Assembly: GCF_900177345.1 (NCBI RefSeq)
Contig: NZ_FWZT01000017.1
Span: 1-64,000 of the forward strand
DNA from: Pseudobacteriovorax antillogorgiicola
GTDB taxonomy: Bacteria > Bdellovibrionota_B > Oligoflexia > Oligoflexales > Oligoflexaceae
Length of the DNA: 64,000 nt
Direction: 5' to 3'
Below, piece after piece: positions 27,084 through 35,758 of this stretch (positions are counted from its first letter, which is position 1; every line of letters starts with the position of its first letter). The notes below the pieces were generated by a model, which made no database searches, was not told where the DNA came from, and worked only from the letters and a program-made list of their open reading frames with translations. Both the position numbers and the translations under genes were made by a program.

Positions 27084-27881
27084 CTAGCTTCCAGCCCCGA
27101 GCTGAGCAGTCTCAGCATCCTCGAGCATTTTCACGATCTCTTCAGGCACCGAAGGATGATATTGTTTGGTCCAGTCTGAGACTCTTAGGGTCCCTTGAAC
27201 AATCAAACTGACATCCAGTCTGATAAGGAGCTCGATGACCGGCTTTTGTCCCTTAGGCACAGCTATGGTAAAAGCTGTGTTTCGCCCTCTCTTCGCATCT
27301 TTATTTGCCCCGATATCAATAAAGAACTGAATTTGATCAAGCTTGGCTGTATCGACCGCATTGAGAAACTCCTGATCGAGCTTTGCTTGCTCAATCGAGC
27401 CTTTATTGAAAAGCTCCACAATTAGGTCTTGCCCCTTTTCAGTCGCATAGTCGATTGCTCCTTTGCCGCGTTTATCCGTATCATACGGAGATATTCCCGC
27501 GTCGAAAAAATACTTTACCAGGGCCCAGTGATTAAATTGAGTCGCAATAATAAGGAGATTTTCACCATTATCGCTTTTCAAATCTAGATATTCAGTTTTG
27601 TCAGCAAGAGTCTTTTGTACAAGTTCTATTTCACCCTTTTTGACAGCTTCAACAAACTCTTGTTCTGGTGTTTTTTCAATGACAACATCATCATTGTCAA
27701 TACCATCACCGCCACCTAGATTCGTATCGCCACCATCGGTGCTATTGTCACCTTGGTTGTCCCCACCAGCTTTATCTCGTTCAAAAAAGTCATCTGGAAC
27801 ATCATCGTCAGCACTGTCTTCGCACCCTGTGAACAGAGCTAGTGTAATAGCCACTAGCAAGATACGCTTGATCACATTCAT
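27084..27881 (-). CDS. Ankyrin-repeat lipoprotein
   Basis: Lipobox FTGC with Cys20, then an Asp/Gly-rich linker (about 21-70), then about five ankyrin-like repeats (75-250; for example DNGENLLIIATQFNHWALVKYFFD and ANKDAKRGRNTAFTIA). It should be a membrane-anchored protein-binding scaffold in the envelope. It is separated from the beta-helix gene upstream by a perfect inverted repeat and from the TonB genes downstream by a hairpin terminator. No enzyme motif. Confidence 0.85.
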   Translation of the reverse strand: MNVIKRILLVAITLALFTGCEDSADDDVPDDFFERDKAGGDNQGDNSTDGGDTNLGGGDGIDNDDVVIEKTPEQEFVEAVKKGEIELVQKTLADKTEYLDLKSDNGENLLIIATQFNHWALVKYFFDAGISPYDTDKRGKGAIDYATEKGQDLIVELFNKGSIEQAKLDQEFLNAVDTAKLDQIQFFIDIGANKDAKRGRNTAFTIAVPKGQKPVIELLIRLDVSLIVQGTLRVSDWTKQYHPSVPEEIVKMLEDAETAQLGAGS

Positions 27882-27912
27882 TTCGTTACCCTTCTTAGAT
27901 TTTACAAGCTAT

Positions 27913-28031
27913 TGCTTAGTCACATTGAATTCTCGGCGTTGTTGTCTTCGTCTCTCAATCGTCGCTGTACGGGAGTACTATCTCCTCAATCATTCCTCGA
28001 CGCCTAGCCGAGAATTCAATGTGACTAAGCA
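27913..28031. repeat. Perfect 25-bp inverted repeat flanking a 69-bp core
   Basis: The left arm (27913-27937) begins TGCTTAGTCACATT and the right arm (28007-28031) is its exact reverse complement, ending CTAAGCA. The core (27938-28006) contains smaller self-complementary pieces: GTAC-GGGA-GTAC (27967-27978) and GGAG-N6-CTCC. The whole 119 bases have no ORF. The form is that of a mobile repeat (MITE/REP/BIME-like) or a long RNA hairpin. It lies between the beta-helix gene's terminator and the ankyrin gene start. Confidence 0.85.
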
Positions 28032-28057
28032 CTAGTTACGTTCACTCCAAAATGGAG

Positions 28058-28080
28058 AAGGCTGGATTAAATCCAGCCTA
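28058..28080 (-). terminator. Terminator of the beta-helix protein gene
   Basis: A perfect AGGCTGGATT/AATCCAGCCT hairpin (28059-28079), 6 bases after the stop. On the minus strand only a broken T-run follows, so it may be an imperfect terminator. The larger 25-bp inverted repeat lies directly downstream. Confidence 0.6.
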
Positions 28081-28085
28081 TCCCC

Positions 28086-29360
28086 TTAGTTACGAGCACT
28101 GGTTGTCCAACCAACCGTCCAATCACTTGCAGCGTCTTTAATTGCACCAATGTAATCAACTTCGTCGAAGTAGAAGTCGAAAGGTGTTACACCAGCACCT
28201 AGAAGAGGTGAACCAGCAGCAGGTACGTATCCATTTAGTTGAGGATTGGCAACTTTGTTAGTTGCATTTCCTAGGAACCAGTCTTGGATGTTGAATACGT
28301 CGCCAGCTTCTAGTTCGAAGTTCTTAGCACAGCTAACCACTGTGCTTGAAATCTTAACTTGTCCGAAAGTCTCCGTATCATCGATATCGATACAAGAATC
28401 TTTGAATCCAGTAACAACTGTGTTCATGATGTCGGCACCAGTACCACGGCGAAGAAGCATTCCAGCTCCACCTTTAGCAGCTTCGCTAGTTGTACCAATG
28501 AACGTCATATTAGAAAGAGCAGGATTAGAACGAGGCTGAGCGTTTTGAGGAGAGCTTAGGTTATCAGCTTCGATACCATTGTTAGCTTCGTCGCCATATT
28601 GCTCAACAACTACATACTGAACTTTTCCTGTCCAACCATTCACCCAATCAAGTGAGTCATCACGGTTTCCAGTAAGATGGATATGCTTAGCGTTAACTGT
28701 ACCACCGAAGAACTCAACGCCATCGTCAGCGTTCATGTGTACTTGAATGTAGTCAACAGTTGTTCCAGCACCCACACCTTGGAAAGCGATGCCGTTCAGC
28801 TCGTTTTCTGGAGTGATTTCGTTTCCTGCAAATTCAACTCGAACGTACTTTAGAACACCACTGTTATCAAAGGCATCGTTACCACCGTATAGACCAGTGC
28901 TACCTTCGCCTTCTGCTTCACAAAGCGCTACGTTGCCGCAGCCGTTGATTGGAGCATTACCATTGATGATGAGACCGCCCCAGTCTCCTCGTCGACGCTC
29001 GCCAACAGCTTTTGATGAGGTGAAAACGATGGGAGCTTGCGCAGTCCCTTCAGCGAAGATCTGCGATCCACGATTGACCACTAGGAAGTCAGAACCTGAC
29101 TTACCAACGATCTTTGCGCCAGGCTGAAAAGTGATAGAGGCACTCTCAGTGTTATCACCACCGATGAAAACACCACCTTCTAGAACCCATACTTTATCTG
29201 CACCTAGAACCAAGTCGCTCTTGTAGGTTCCTTGAAGGGCACAAACTTCCTTGTTGTCGATCTTAAAGGACTCAGCCTTTGTTCCAGCTGGGCATGCAGC
29301 ATAAACAGAACCAGTCGCAGTAAGACCCGCAGTTAAAGCTAGGATACTCTTTACTTTCAT
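28086..29360 (-). CDS. Secreted right-handed beta-helix-like protein of the TonB locus
   Basis: 424 residues with a signal peptide (cleavage near 21-22), then an almost uninterrupted run of short strands with turn-Asn/Gly pairs and stacking hydrophobics (for example GAKIVGKSGSDFLVVNRGSQ, NGIAFQGVGAGTTVDYIQVH), the usual look of a right-handed parallel beta-helix. Catalytic motifs of pectate lyases or glycosidases are not evident. The start is well marked (AGGAGTCC before the ATG). It stands alone, with a long upstream region and its own terminator, so it is probably strongly and separately expressed. A secreted or surface binding protein that serves the adjacent receptor is my inference. Confidence 0.8.
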   Translation of the reverse strand: MKVKSILALTAGLTATGSVYAACPAGTKAESFKIDNKEVCALQGTYKSDLVLGADKVWVLEGGVFIGGDNTESASITFQPGAKIVGKSGSDFLVVNRGSQIFAEGTAQAPIVFTSSKAVGERRRGDWGGLIINGNAPINGCGNVALCEAEGEGSTGLYGGNDAFDNSGVLKYVRVEFAGNEITPENELNGIAFQGVGAGTTVDYIQVHMNADDGVEFFGGTVNAKHIHLTGNRDDSLDWVNGWTGKVQYVVVEQYGDEANNGIEADNLSSPQNAQPRSNPALSNMTFIGTTSEAAKGGAGMLLRRGTGADIMNTVVTGFKDSCIDIDDTETFGQVKISSTVVSCAKNFELEAGDVFNIQDWFLGNATNKVANPQLNGYVPAAGSPLLGAGVTPFDFYFDEVDYIGAIKDAASDWTVGWTTSARN

Positions 29361-29896
29361 AATGGACTCCTAAAATTTTAATAGATACACCGTCTGGGTT
29401 TGACGCCAGATGTATATCAGGGAGCCCCCTTAGACAAATAAAGATAATATGAATCTGAGTTAAAAGAAGATCCGTAGCAGGTTTCTGTTAAGAAGCTATA
29501 AGTTGACTGAATAGCCATTTTTTAGCTCTAAGATTTAGATTTGTGAATTCTATATGGAGATAAAATAAAGGAAATATAAATAAACTGTGCTGACGACACA
29601 AATAAACAATCTGGCGAAAGAGATCGCAAGAAAAGGGGTTTTAATTGTTTAGACCCAACGCCTATTATTGACTTCTAATGTCATTAAAGGTGGCCTTTTA
29701 GATAGCATACAAGACATAAAAATACCCTTACATTTCTGTAAAAATACCCCTTTCATCTCCTTGTCAATATTACCGGGGAACTTCTAGGATAGCCAATTTT
29801 TATAGGGATCACAGCGTCACACCCCTTTCGCCAAGCATAAACCTAAAGGGGATTCATATTTGACGAATATTTCTATCATTTTCGGTAAATAGTTGG
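29361..29896. other. Long upstream region of the beta-helix gene
   Basis: This 536-base AT-rich region between the beta-helix gene and a hypothetical gene contains no ORF of note. It contains a direct repeat of AAAAATACCC at 29718-29727 and 29740-29749, 22 bases apart. Its length suggests a complex promoter or a long 5' leader on the minus strand for the beta-helix gene. Confidence 0.45.
29718..29749. promoter_or_regulatory. Direct repeat AAAAATACCC, 22-bp spacing
   Basis: Two identical 10-mers start 22 bases (two helical turns) apart, about 360 bases upstream of the beta-helix gene start. A tandem regulator site is possible; the factor is unknown. Confidence 0.3.
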
Positions 29897-30451
29897 TCAC
29901 AAGCACACATCTTTTCTTTCGAGAATTTTGAGATCAGATCGCTTAAGGCTTGTCACTTTATCGAGACTGGCTCTTGCTTTCTTAAAAAACTCAATTCTGT
30001 AACATGACTTACTAGCCTGATTGGCCTTTGATTTTGCGAGAGCCTTTTTTTCGATGAAGAAACAAGTATAGATATCGTCCTTACCGATCTCTTTTGAGGG
30101 GTGTACACAGTACTTTTCATCCCGAAATTGCTTATCTTTGACCTTGAAGTCGATTCTTAAGCCTCCTCGACCGTTGCAATCCGCATAATTCTTCAGAATT
30201 TTAGTCAGTTCCACAGTCACAAGCTCTTGATCATCTGTCTGAAAGTGATAGATGAAGTCCTTGAAATTAAATATGAGAGTATCCTGAATCTCACCAGACT
30301 CCACCTTGCTTTTGATGACGTAACACATATTGGTCTTCTTAGCCTTCATCATAGTCTTGTAGGCCAGGGGTGAATTCGGGAGAATTTGCCCACCCACCAC
30401 GGTGCTTAGGCATATGCACAACCCTATGAGATACGGGATCGCTCGACTCAT
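29897..30451 (-). CDS. Hypothetical secreted protein, 184 aa
   Basis: A signal peptide (about 1-20, with a short hydrophobic core LIGLCICLSTVVG) is followed by a basic, mixed alpha/beta domain with five cysteines after the signal. AGGAGTCTGTA before the ATG fixes the start. Not recognised. It is followed on the same strand only after the long region in front of the beta-helix gene, so it is probably independent. Confidence 0.6.
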   Translation of the reverse strand: MSRAIPYLIGLCICLSTVVGGQILPNSPLAYKTMMKAKKTNMCYVIKSKVESGEIQDTLIFNFKDFIYHFQTDDQELVTVELTKILKNYADCNGRGGLRIDFKVKDKQFRDEKYCVHPSKEIGKDDIYTCFFIEKKALAKSKANQASKSCYRIEFFKKARASLDKVTSLKRSDLKILERKDVCL

Positions 30452-30549
30452 TACAGACTCCTGACGAAGTTTTTACAGGGCATCGATCGGTTATAAAAGG
30501 GACTCGCACTAGGAAAACTTTGCCGTTTGCCAACTATGGCATTGATAGT

Positions 30550-31527
30550 TTAGGGCGGAGGAATCATGGCTAAAACACGATCGATCTTCTTGATTTCAGG
30601 ATGGGTATCAAAATCGATAAAAGTCAGAATTTGCTTTTTTAGTTTGAGAAGAAAGTTTCGGTACTGTTGGCTTTGAGCATTGGTAGGCCGGTGCTCCAAC
30701 GAACGTAGGACCTTATCCCATCGCTCACACAGCTCAAGAGTCGGAGTACTAATACAGCTCTCCGTAAAGCGCTGCCATATATAATCGATGGCTAGACGAC
30801 TGGGATGCAGCATGTCATCTTCATAGAATCGATAGTCTCGCAGATCATCGATGAGAATCTCATAGCTTGGGAAGTAATGGACATTGGCAAGACTCTCGCT
30901 AAGCCTGTGACTTGCCAACCTGAGAATGGCCTTACTCACTCCGTTGAGCTCGAGGGTGTCCTTCACATGGCGAATAGGGCTAACCGTCAGAATAAACTGC
31001 TTTTCTGGAAATTGAGCAAAGAGGTTTTCGAATCGCGCCACGATCGAATCAGGCTCAAGCAAAATTTTTTCAAATAAGTTTGGCTCCTGCTTATGACAGT
31101 TGGCAATCACCGCACCAGTTTCCTTATAACGATAAGCGAAGGCAGTTCCCCAGGTGAGAAGAATCACTTCGGAAGCTAGGAAATGCTTTTCCATAGCATT
31201 TTGAGCGTCAGTGAGGAGACTGTTTAGTTTTTCCTGACTCAAACTATAGATATCTGAATGGACATCCAATTGGTAGTAAAGCTCGTCGCGTAAGACGCAA
31301 TGCAACTCGTTAAAGACCTGGCCTTCAAGACAGCCTTCAATTTGCTGAATCATGCTGATAGGGTTGAATACAATTCCAAGTGGGCTCAACTGACAATTGA
31401 ATTTGAAGCGTTTCAAACGTTGCCCTATCTCCTGCGCAAAACAAGAACCCATGGAAAAGAAGGATTTGCTATGATCCCAATGGGTGACTTTGATTTTTGG
31501 GACAAGTTCTGTGCGAAGGTTGTTCAA
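30550..31527 (-). CDS. GSCFA-domain protein
   Basis: The N-terminal motif FFSMGSCFAQEIGQRL (about 24-39) gives the GSCFA family its name, and the SPIRHVKDTLELNG segment near 180 and DDMLHP near 235 match the conserved blocks; the Gly-Ser near the start and the Asp-x-x-His near the end make it look like an SGNH-type hydrolase fold. The function of GSCFA proteins is not established. The start is a TTG at 31527 with TAGGAG upstream, and it sits just 2 bases from the stop of the preceding gene. The pair is probably one transcript. Confidence 0.88.
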   Translation of the reverse strand: MNNLRTELVPKIKVTHWDHSKSFFSMGSCFAQEIGQRLKRFKFNCQLSPLGIVFNPISMIQQIEGCLEGQVFNELHCVLRDELYYQLDVHSDIYSLSQEKLNSLLTDAQNAMEKHFLASEVILLTWGTAFAYRYKETGAVIANCHKQEPNLFEKILLEPDSIVARFENLFAQFPEKQFILTVSPIRHVKDTLELNGVSKAILRLASHRLSESLANVHYFPSYEILIDDLRDYRFYEDDMLHPSRLAIDYIWQRFTESCISTPTLELCERWDKVLRSLEHRPTNAQSQQYRNFLLKLKKQILTFIDFDTHPEIKKIDRVLAMIPPP

Positions 31528-31529
31528 GC

Positions 31530-32678
31530 TTAAACTCCTAGCCGGTTGAGTAAGTCGGGATCTTTATTAAGACTCAGTGCTAGGCTGAGCTTTTTATACT
31601 CGTGGAAGCAAAGGTCCGCCAGCTGCTGGGCCTTGCTTCGTACAAGCCAACGTCCCGCAGCACACCAAGCCAGCATCTCCCACTCAAGGGAGCCTAAAGA
31701 AGGCAGGCTCGGCAACAGATCTCCCAAAGCTTCAATTCTTTTTAGCAATGGGCGCTCGTAGTCATAACAGTCCTGTAAGCACGCTACAAGTTCATAGATA
31801 CGAGTGTGAGACTGATCTGAAAGGCCCTTGCGGCGCTTCAAATTTTTTACGTTGAGTTGTCTCTTCAGCCAAGCTCTACTCCGTCCGCTCAAGACCCAAA
31901 GATTAAACTCTATGATTTTCTCACTGTTATAGAAATCACCGCCCTTCTTAACAAGGCGATGAAGTTCACCAAAATCCTCGTGAACCTGCGCGGCTAGTAA
32001 GCCATGCTGCCAAACCCAGAACGGATCGTCCTGAGCCGATTCAGCCCAGGTGGAATCGCCTAGAATTCTTTGAGCCTGCCATTTTAGATGCTGTAGTCTT
32101 TTCAGTAGAACCGGGTCATTCGAAGCTTGCCCCTTGGCAAGCCAATCATAAAAGCCCGTTACATCCTGAACACGCCAACTGCTTTCCGCCATATCCAAAA
32201 TGATTTCTGGATGCGCGATTTCTTGATTGGTGTGGCAAGCCATCCCGAGATTCCAGCGGGACGCCCAAATATTCGAGTCGTGCCGCGCAAGAAGCGAACG
32301 CAAGCGATAGTATTCTTGTTGCAGCGGTGCCAAGCGGTGGTGTTTCTGGTGAATGCCTAGCAGATTAATCAAGGCTGCTGCCATATCTAAGCACGATTTG
32401 AACTCACCTTCCGCGCTTAGTTGACTCATCTGAGACAAATAGTTGAGGTATAGCAAAGCCGAGCGGAGCCTTTCCTCATAGGACTGCCTATCGGCTTGAT
32501 CTATGCTACTCAAGACGAAGTCGCGCAATTCTTGGAAACCTGACTCCTGGCCAAGCTCAAGAAGAACGCTGAAGCTTTGTGACTTGGGTTTGGTCAAAAC
32601 CATACATCCTAGATCATTTAGTCTAGAATACAGGGTATCTCCCATTAGGCAAAGTGTGTTTTTCCTCGTACTGAGCAC
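31530..32678 (-). CDS. Hypothetical helical protein upstream of the GSCFA gene
   Basis: 382 residues, rich in Leu, Gln, Arg and Trp, with repeated helix pairs resembling TPR/alpha-solenoid folds (for example DSNIWASRWNLGMACH, DPLHR-like turns). No signal peptide or membrane helix. The frame opens at a GTG at 32678; ATGs at 32645 and 32603 are alternatives and no site has a clear Shine-Dalgarno. Its stop almost touches the GSCFA start, so the two products probably act together. Not recognised. Confidence 0.65.
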   Translation of the reverse strand: MLSTRKNTLCLMGDTLYSRLNDLGCMVLTKPKSQSFSVLLELGQESGFQELRDFVLSSIDQADRQSYEERLRSALLYLNYLSQMSQLSAEGEFKSCLDMAAALINLLGIHQKHHRLAPLQQEYYRLRSLLARHDSNIWASRWNLGMACHTNQEIAHPEIILDMAESSWRVQDVTGFYDWLAKGQASNDPVLLKRLQHLKWQAQRILGDSTWAESAQDDPFWVWQHGLLAAQVHEDFGELHRLVKKGGDFYNSEKIIEFNLWVLSGRSRAWLKRQLNVKNLKRRKGLSDQSHTRIYELVACLQDCYDYERPLLKRIEALGDLLPSLPSLGSLEWEMLAWCAAGRWLVRSKAQQLADLCFHEYKKLSLALSLNKDPDLLNRLGV

Positions 32679-32997
32679 TCACCCTTGGTCCCAAATCACT
32701 TCGATACAAGCTCTGTTCCACACCACCCACATTCGGAATTCTCTATGATGTTGAAGGCTCAGCGGAGCAATGCCTGTAAGATAAGTTTCAGCTCTTTGCC
32801 AATAGCATATTCCAAAAAGGTAAGTTTTTCGGTGACTTCTTTCTAGATACTCAATTCATTTGGAAAACTAGGTCTGTCGGTTTCTTAACACCTATTCAAA
32901 CTAAGGATTGCTCCACAGCTTTCGTAAAAATTCTGAATATCATTGATCTAAAAAGGCATCACATACTTAAAATCGAAGCTTTGCCTATCTGAGTTAA

Positions 32998-33020
32998 ACT
33001 TCCGGAGGAGAGCCGGAAGT
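32998..33020. promoter_or_regulatory. Perfect 8-bp stem-loop upstream of a hypothetical gene
   Basis: ACTTCCGG pairs with CCGGAAGT across a 7-base loop that contains GGAG. There is no T-run on the plus strand, so it is not a standard terminator for that strand. Confidence 0.35.
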
Positions 33021-33039
33021 AATAAGAATATGTATTTAT

Positions 33040-33060
33040 TGAATAATTCTATATTATTCA
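33040..33060. promoter_or_regulatory. AT-rich palindrome TGAATAAT-N5-ATTATTCA
   Basis: Perfect 8-base arms with a 5-base centre, 80 bases before the start of the plus-strand hypothetical gene. The shape suggests a repressor or Fur/PhoB-like dimer site, but no factor can be named. Confidence 0.35.
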
Positions 33061-33138
33061 GGTTTGCAAAGCAAAACCCGAATCGTTTCCTATGTTTTTC
33101 CTCGATGGGCGCTCCCTGTAATTTACAAGGGAGCAGGA

Positions 33139-34068
33139 ATGCCAGCATCAAAGCAAAATCATGATCTAGACCAATTCTTCAGCACGTTTCGCAGGGAACA
33201 CAAAACCCAATGTCAAAAGTATGGAAGTTGGCGCCAGGCTGTGCGGCACCAATGGCAGTTCAAAGATTTGGCTCAAGAAACTCTGGAACGCGTATTTGCT
33301 TCACAACTTGAAAAACACATTGCTCTGCAAGCCACTAGCCTTAGTATTGGTTCCATTAATCCACTATTGAACTGGCAGTTATGTCCGTGGCGCAAACCGT
33401 ACTCAATCATGTATTCATTGTCAGCTGATCAAAGGATACCTCCTGCACACCGCTTGCAAATCAATGTTAGAGTGGAAGCGGCTCTGCGAAAACACCAAGT
33501 GGAGCTGGAGGAAAGGTATCAAAATAAAATCCTAAGCCCTGTTGAGCATCTTATTGAGGCCTCACTTCCAGCGCCACTGGCTTGTTGGGACTCACTGATC
33601 GGCCTCTATAATCGCCGTTTTAAGCAGCTTGGTTTAGAGTTAAGAGCATGTTCTGAATTGGGCGAAACCTTGATACTTGACCCCAGAAGGATGCAAATTA
33701 TATTTGATTGGCAGTTCTACCAACGCCAGGCACCCACCATTTTAGCCCATAGAGTTTTGCGCATGTCCTATCTCTTAGTAAAGGGAATGTGGTGCTTTCT
33801 TAGCCTCGATCCAGTCAAGGATATTGAACCTATCCTTTCTAAAAACGATTCACGGCTTGGGCTTCACGAGATTTGCCAATACTGGAATCAAACTTGGGAT
33901 CGTATCTATCAAGAGCAACTTGCTGAAACACTCGATTTAGTAGGGATGATCGAGGAATGTTTGAATCAAGACATTTTTGAACTAGATCAAGAAGCTCTGC
34001 AACATGGGATAAGTATCAACCGCCGTGCTGGTTTTCTATTGCAAGCAAGCTGCGGACTTGCTCTATAG
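33139..34068 (+). CDS. Hypothetical cytosolic protein, 309 aa
   Basis: Starting from the ATG at 33139 (AAGGGAG and CAGGA upstream; the longer frame from a TTG at 33064 is less likely) this is a basic, Trp/Gln-rich protein, mainly helical, with no signal peptide, membrane segment or motif I know. Its C-terminal half has two regular helical blocks. It converges on the DUF423 gene with a terminator between them. Confidence 0.55.
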   Translation: MPASKQNHDLDQFFSTFRREHKTQCQKYGSWRQAVRHQWQFKDLAQETLERVFASQLEKHIALQATSLSIGSINPLLNWQLCPWRKPYSIMYSLSADQRIPPAHRLQINVRVEAALRKHQVELEERYQNKILSPVEHLIEASLPAPLACWDSLIGLYNRRFKQLGLELRACSELGETLILDPRRMQIIFDWQFYQRQAPTILAHRVLRMSYLLVKGMWCFLSLDPVKDIEPILSKNDSRLGLHEICQYWNQTWDRIYQEQLAETLDLVGMIEECLNQDIFELDQEALQHGISINRRAGFLLQASCGLAL

Positions 34069-34077
34069 ATGGATAGC

Positions 34078-34100
34078 AAAAAGGGAGCCTCTATGCTCCC
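34078..34100 (-). terminator. Terminator of the DUF423 gene
   Basis: On the minus strand a GGGAGC/GCTCCC stem (34083-34100) is followed by TTTTT (34078-34082). It may also act on the converging plus-strand gene. Confidence 0.8.
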
Positions 34101-34106
34101 TCATCA

Positions 34107-34484
34107 TCAAGGGGAAACGCGAAACGCTGCAAGCGCAAAACAAATCCAGCCCACAATAAATGCAAGCCCACCGATGGGTGTGATTGCTCCCAACCATTTA
34201 ATTCCGGTCAAAGCAAGGGTATATAAACTGCCGGAGAATATGATCGTGCCAATAATAAATGAGTAGGATGCAATCCGAACAAGATTGGATTCGATCCGAC
34301 TTGCTAAGAGACCCACAGCTATCAACGCCAGGGCGTGATACATCTGGTAGCGCACCGCCGTTTCGAAAACTCCCAACGCATAATCCGAAAGCCGTGCTTT
34401 TAAGCCATGGGCCGCAAAGGCCCCTAGACCAACTCCCAAGGCACCAAAAATCGCTCCAATTCCTACCGAATTCAACCAAGTCAT
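34107..34484 (-). CDS. DUF423 small membrane protein (YgdD-like)
   Basis: 125 residues with four hydrophobic segments and the family features GALGVGLGAFAAHGLK (about 13-28) and Tyr-His-Ala-Leu (near 51). GGGGAG about 8 bases before the ATG at 34484 favours this start over 34505. Members of the family are integral inner-membrane proteins of unknown function. Confidence 0.9.
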   Translation of the reverse strand: MTWLNSVGIGAIFGALGVGLGAFAAHGLKARLSDYALGVFETAVRYQMYHALALIAVGLLASRIESNLVRIASYSFIIGTIIFSGSLYTLALTGIKWLGAITPIGGLAFIVGWICFALAAFRVSP

Positions 34485-34510
34485 CGACACTACTCCCCGC
34501 TTCATAACAA

Positions 34511-34540
34511 AAAACCAGCTTTCTTCTCGAAAGCTGGTTT
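34511..34540 (-). terminator. Terminator of the class II aldolase gene
   Basis: AAACCAGCTTTC (34512-34523) pairs with GAAAGCTGGTTT (34529-34540) across a short loop, and on the minus strand TTTTTT follows. It lies 23 bases after the aldolase stop. Confidence 0.85.
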
Positions 34541-34563
34541 ACCATACCTCAATAGTATCGGTT

Positions 34564-35601
34564 CTAACAGTAAGTCTTAGCCATCTGCTCTAGTGAGACT
34601 TGGCGAATCTTTTGCGCCTGTCCTGCTTGGCCAAATTGCGTCATACGCTGCTTACAGACTTCTTTCATAGCCGCTCGGGCTGGCTTCAAGTAGTAGCGGG
34701 GGTCAAACTCTCCTGGTTTTTCCATAAGAGCTTGGCGAATTGCCCCTGTAATAGCTAGACGGTTGTCCGTATCCACATTGATCTTGCGAACGCCGTGTTT
34801 GATGCCTTCTTGAATCTCTTCAACAGGAACACCCCAAGTTTGTTTGATATCGCCACCAAACTTGTTCACAATATCCTGAAGATCCTGTGGAACTGATGAT
34901 GAGCCGTGCATCACAAGGTGTGTATTGGGCAGGCGCTTATGGATCGCTTTAACCTGCTCCATGGCTAGGATCGCACCATCTGGCTTACGGGTGAATTTAT
35001 AAGCCCCATGGCTTGTGCCAATAGCAATCGCTAAAGCATCTACTTTAGTTAGCTCAACAAAGCGCTCAGCCTCATCAGGGTCTGTGAGAAGCTCTTCTTT
35101 ACTAAGAGTTCCTTCAAATCCATGACCGTCTTCCTTCTCACCTTGGCCCGTTTCCAAAGACCCAAGGCAGCCGAGCTCACCTTCAACAGAGACACCGAAG
35201 GCATGAGCGACATCCACAACCTTTCGAGTGACTTCGGCGTTATATTCGAAGTCCGCTGGAGTTTTTCCATCTTCCTTCAAGGACCCATCCATCATGACGG
35301 ATGTAAAGTTGTTTCGGATGGCTGAAAAGCAAGTCTCAGGGCTGTTGCCATGATCCTGGTGCATCACCACCGGAATGTGTGGATAAAGCTCTACCGCAGC
35401 CTGCATCAAACCGACTAGGTAGCGATCCTGAGAGTAAGCCCGCGCGCCGCGCGAGGCCTGGATGATGACCGGGCTATCCGTCTCGTCAGCAGCTTCCATA
35501 ATGGATTGAATTTGCTCCATATTGTTAACATTGAAGGCTGCTACGCCATAATTATTTTCTGCGGCATGGTCCAGCAGTACGCGAAGTGGAATTAAAGCCA
35601 T
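34564..35601 (-). CDS. fba: Class II fructose-bisphosphate aldolase
   Basis: 345 residues, TIM-barrel zinc aldolase of glycolysis/gluconeogenesis. Metal and substrate motifs are HQDHGNSPE (near 84-92, Zn His and Asp), [18 protein letters not shown] (near 142-160), the second His in GTSHGAYKF (near 202) and the third in [10 protein letters not shown] (near 236). GGGAG 8 bases upstream marks the ATG at 35601, five codons into the open frame. Length and motifs match the long, Calvin-cycle-type class II enzymes found in many proteobacteria. Monocistronic, with its own terminator. Confidence 0.95.
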   Translation of the reverse strand: MALIPLRVLLDHAAENNYGVAAFNVNNMEQIQSIMEAADETDSPVIIQASRGARAYSQDRYLVGLMQAAVELYPHIPVVMHQDHGNSPETCFSAIRNNFTSVMMDGSLKEDGKTPADFEYNAEVTRKVVDVAHAFGVSVEGELGCLGSLETGQGEKEDGHGFEGTLSKEELLTDPDEAERFVELTKVDALAIAIGTSHGAYKFTRKPDGAILAMEQVKAIHKRLPNTHLVMHGSSSVPQDLQDIVNKFGGDIKQTWGVPVEEIQEGIKHGVRKINVDTDNRLAITGAIRQALMEKPGEFDPRYYLKPARAAMKEVCKQRMTQFGQAGQAQKIRQVSLEQMAKTYC

Positions 35602-35691
35602 GACGGTTGCTCCCATAAGCTATTGTTTTCAACATAAAAGCTATACCGTGACCCCGGAGAAAAGACAAGGAGATGCATTTTCAGAAGAATT

Positions 35692-35723
35692 GAAAAAGCG
35701 CCTGACAAAGTTGTCGAGGCGCT
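35692..35723 (-). terminator. Terminator of the pilin-like gene
   Basis: AGCGCCT (35697-35703) pairs with AGGCGCT (35717-35723); on the minus strand TTTTTC follows. It ends the pilin transcript before the aldolase gene. Confidence 0.8.
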
Positions 35724-35758
35724 AGGTGTAAATTTTTAATTGGATATCGAAGCCGAGC

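Larger units (their letters stand above)
32679..33138. other. Divergent region with two strong dyads
   Basis: Between the minus-strand helical-protein gene and the plus-strand gene at 33139. It contains an 8-bp hairpin ACTTCCGG-N7-CCGGAAGT (32998-33020) and a palindrome TGAATAAT-N5-ATTATTCA (33040-33060). Both lie within 140 bases of the plus-strand start, so they may be leader RNA structure or regulator sites. No other gene is seen. Confidence 0.45.
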
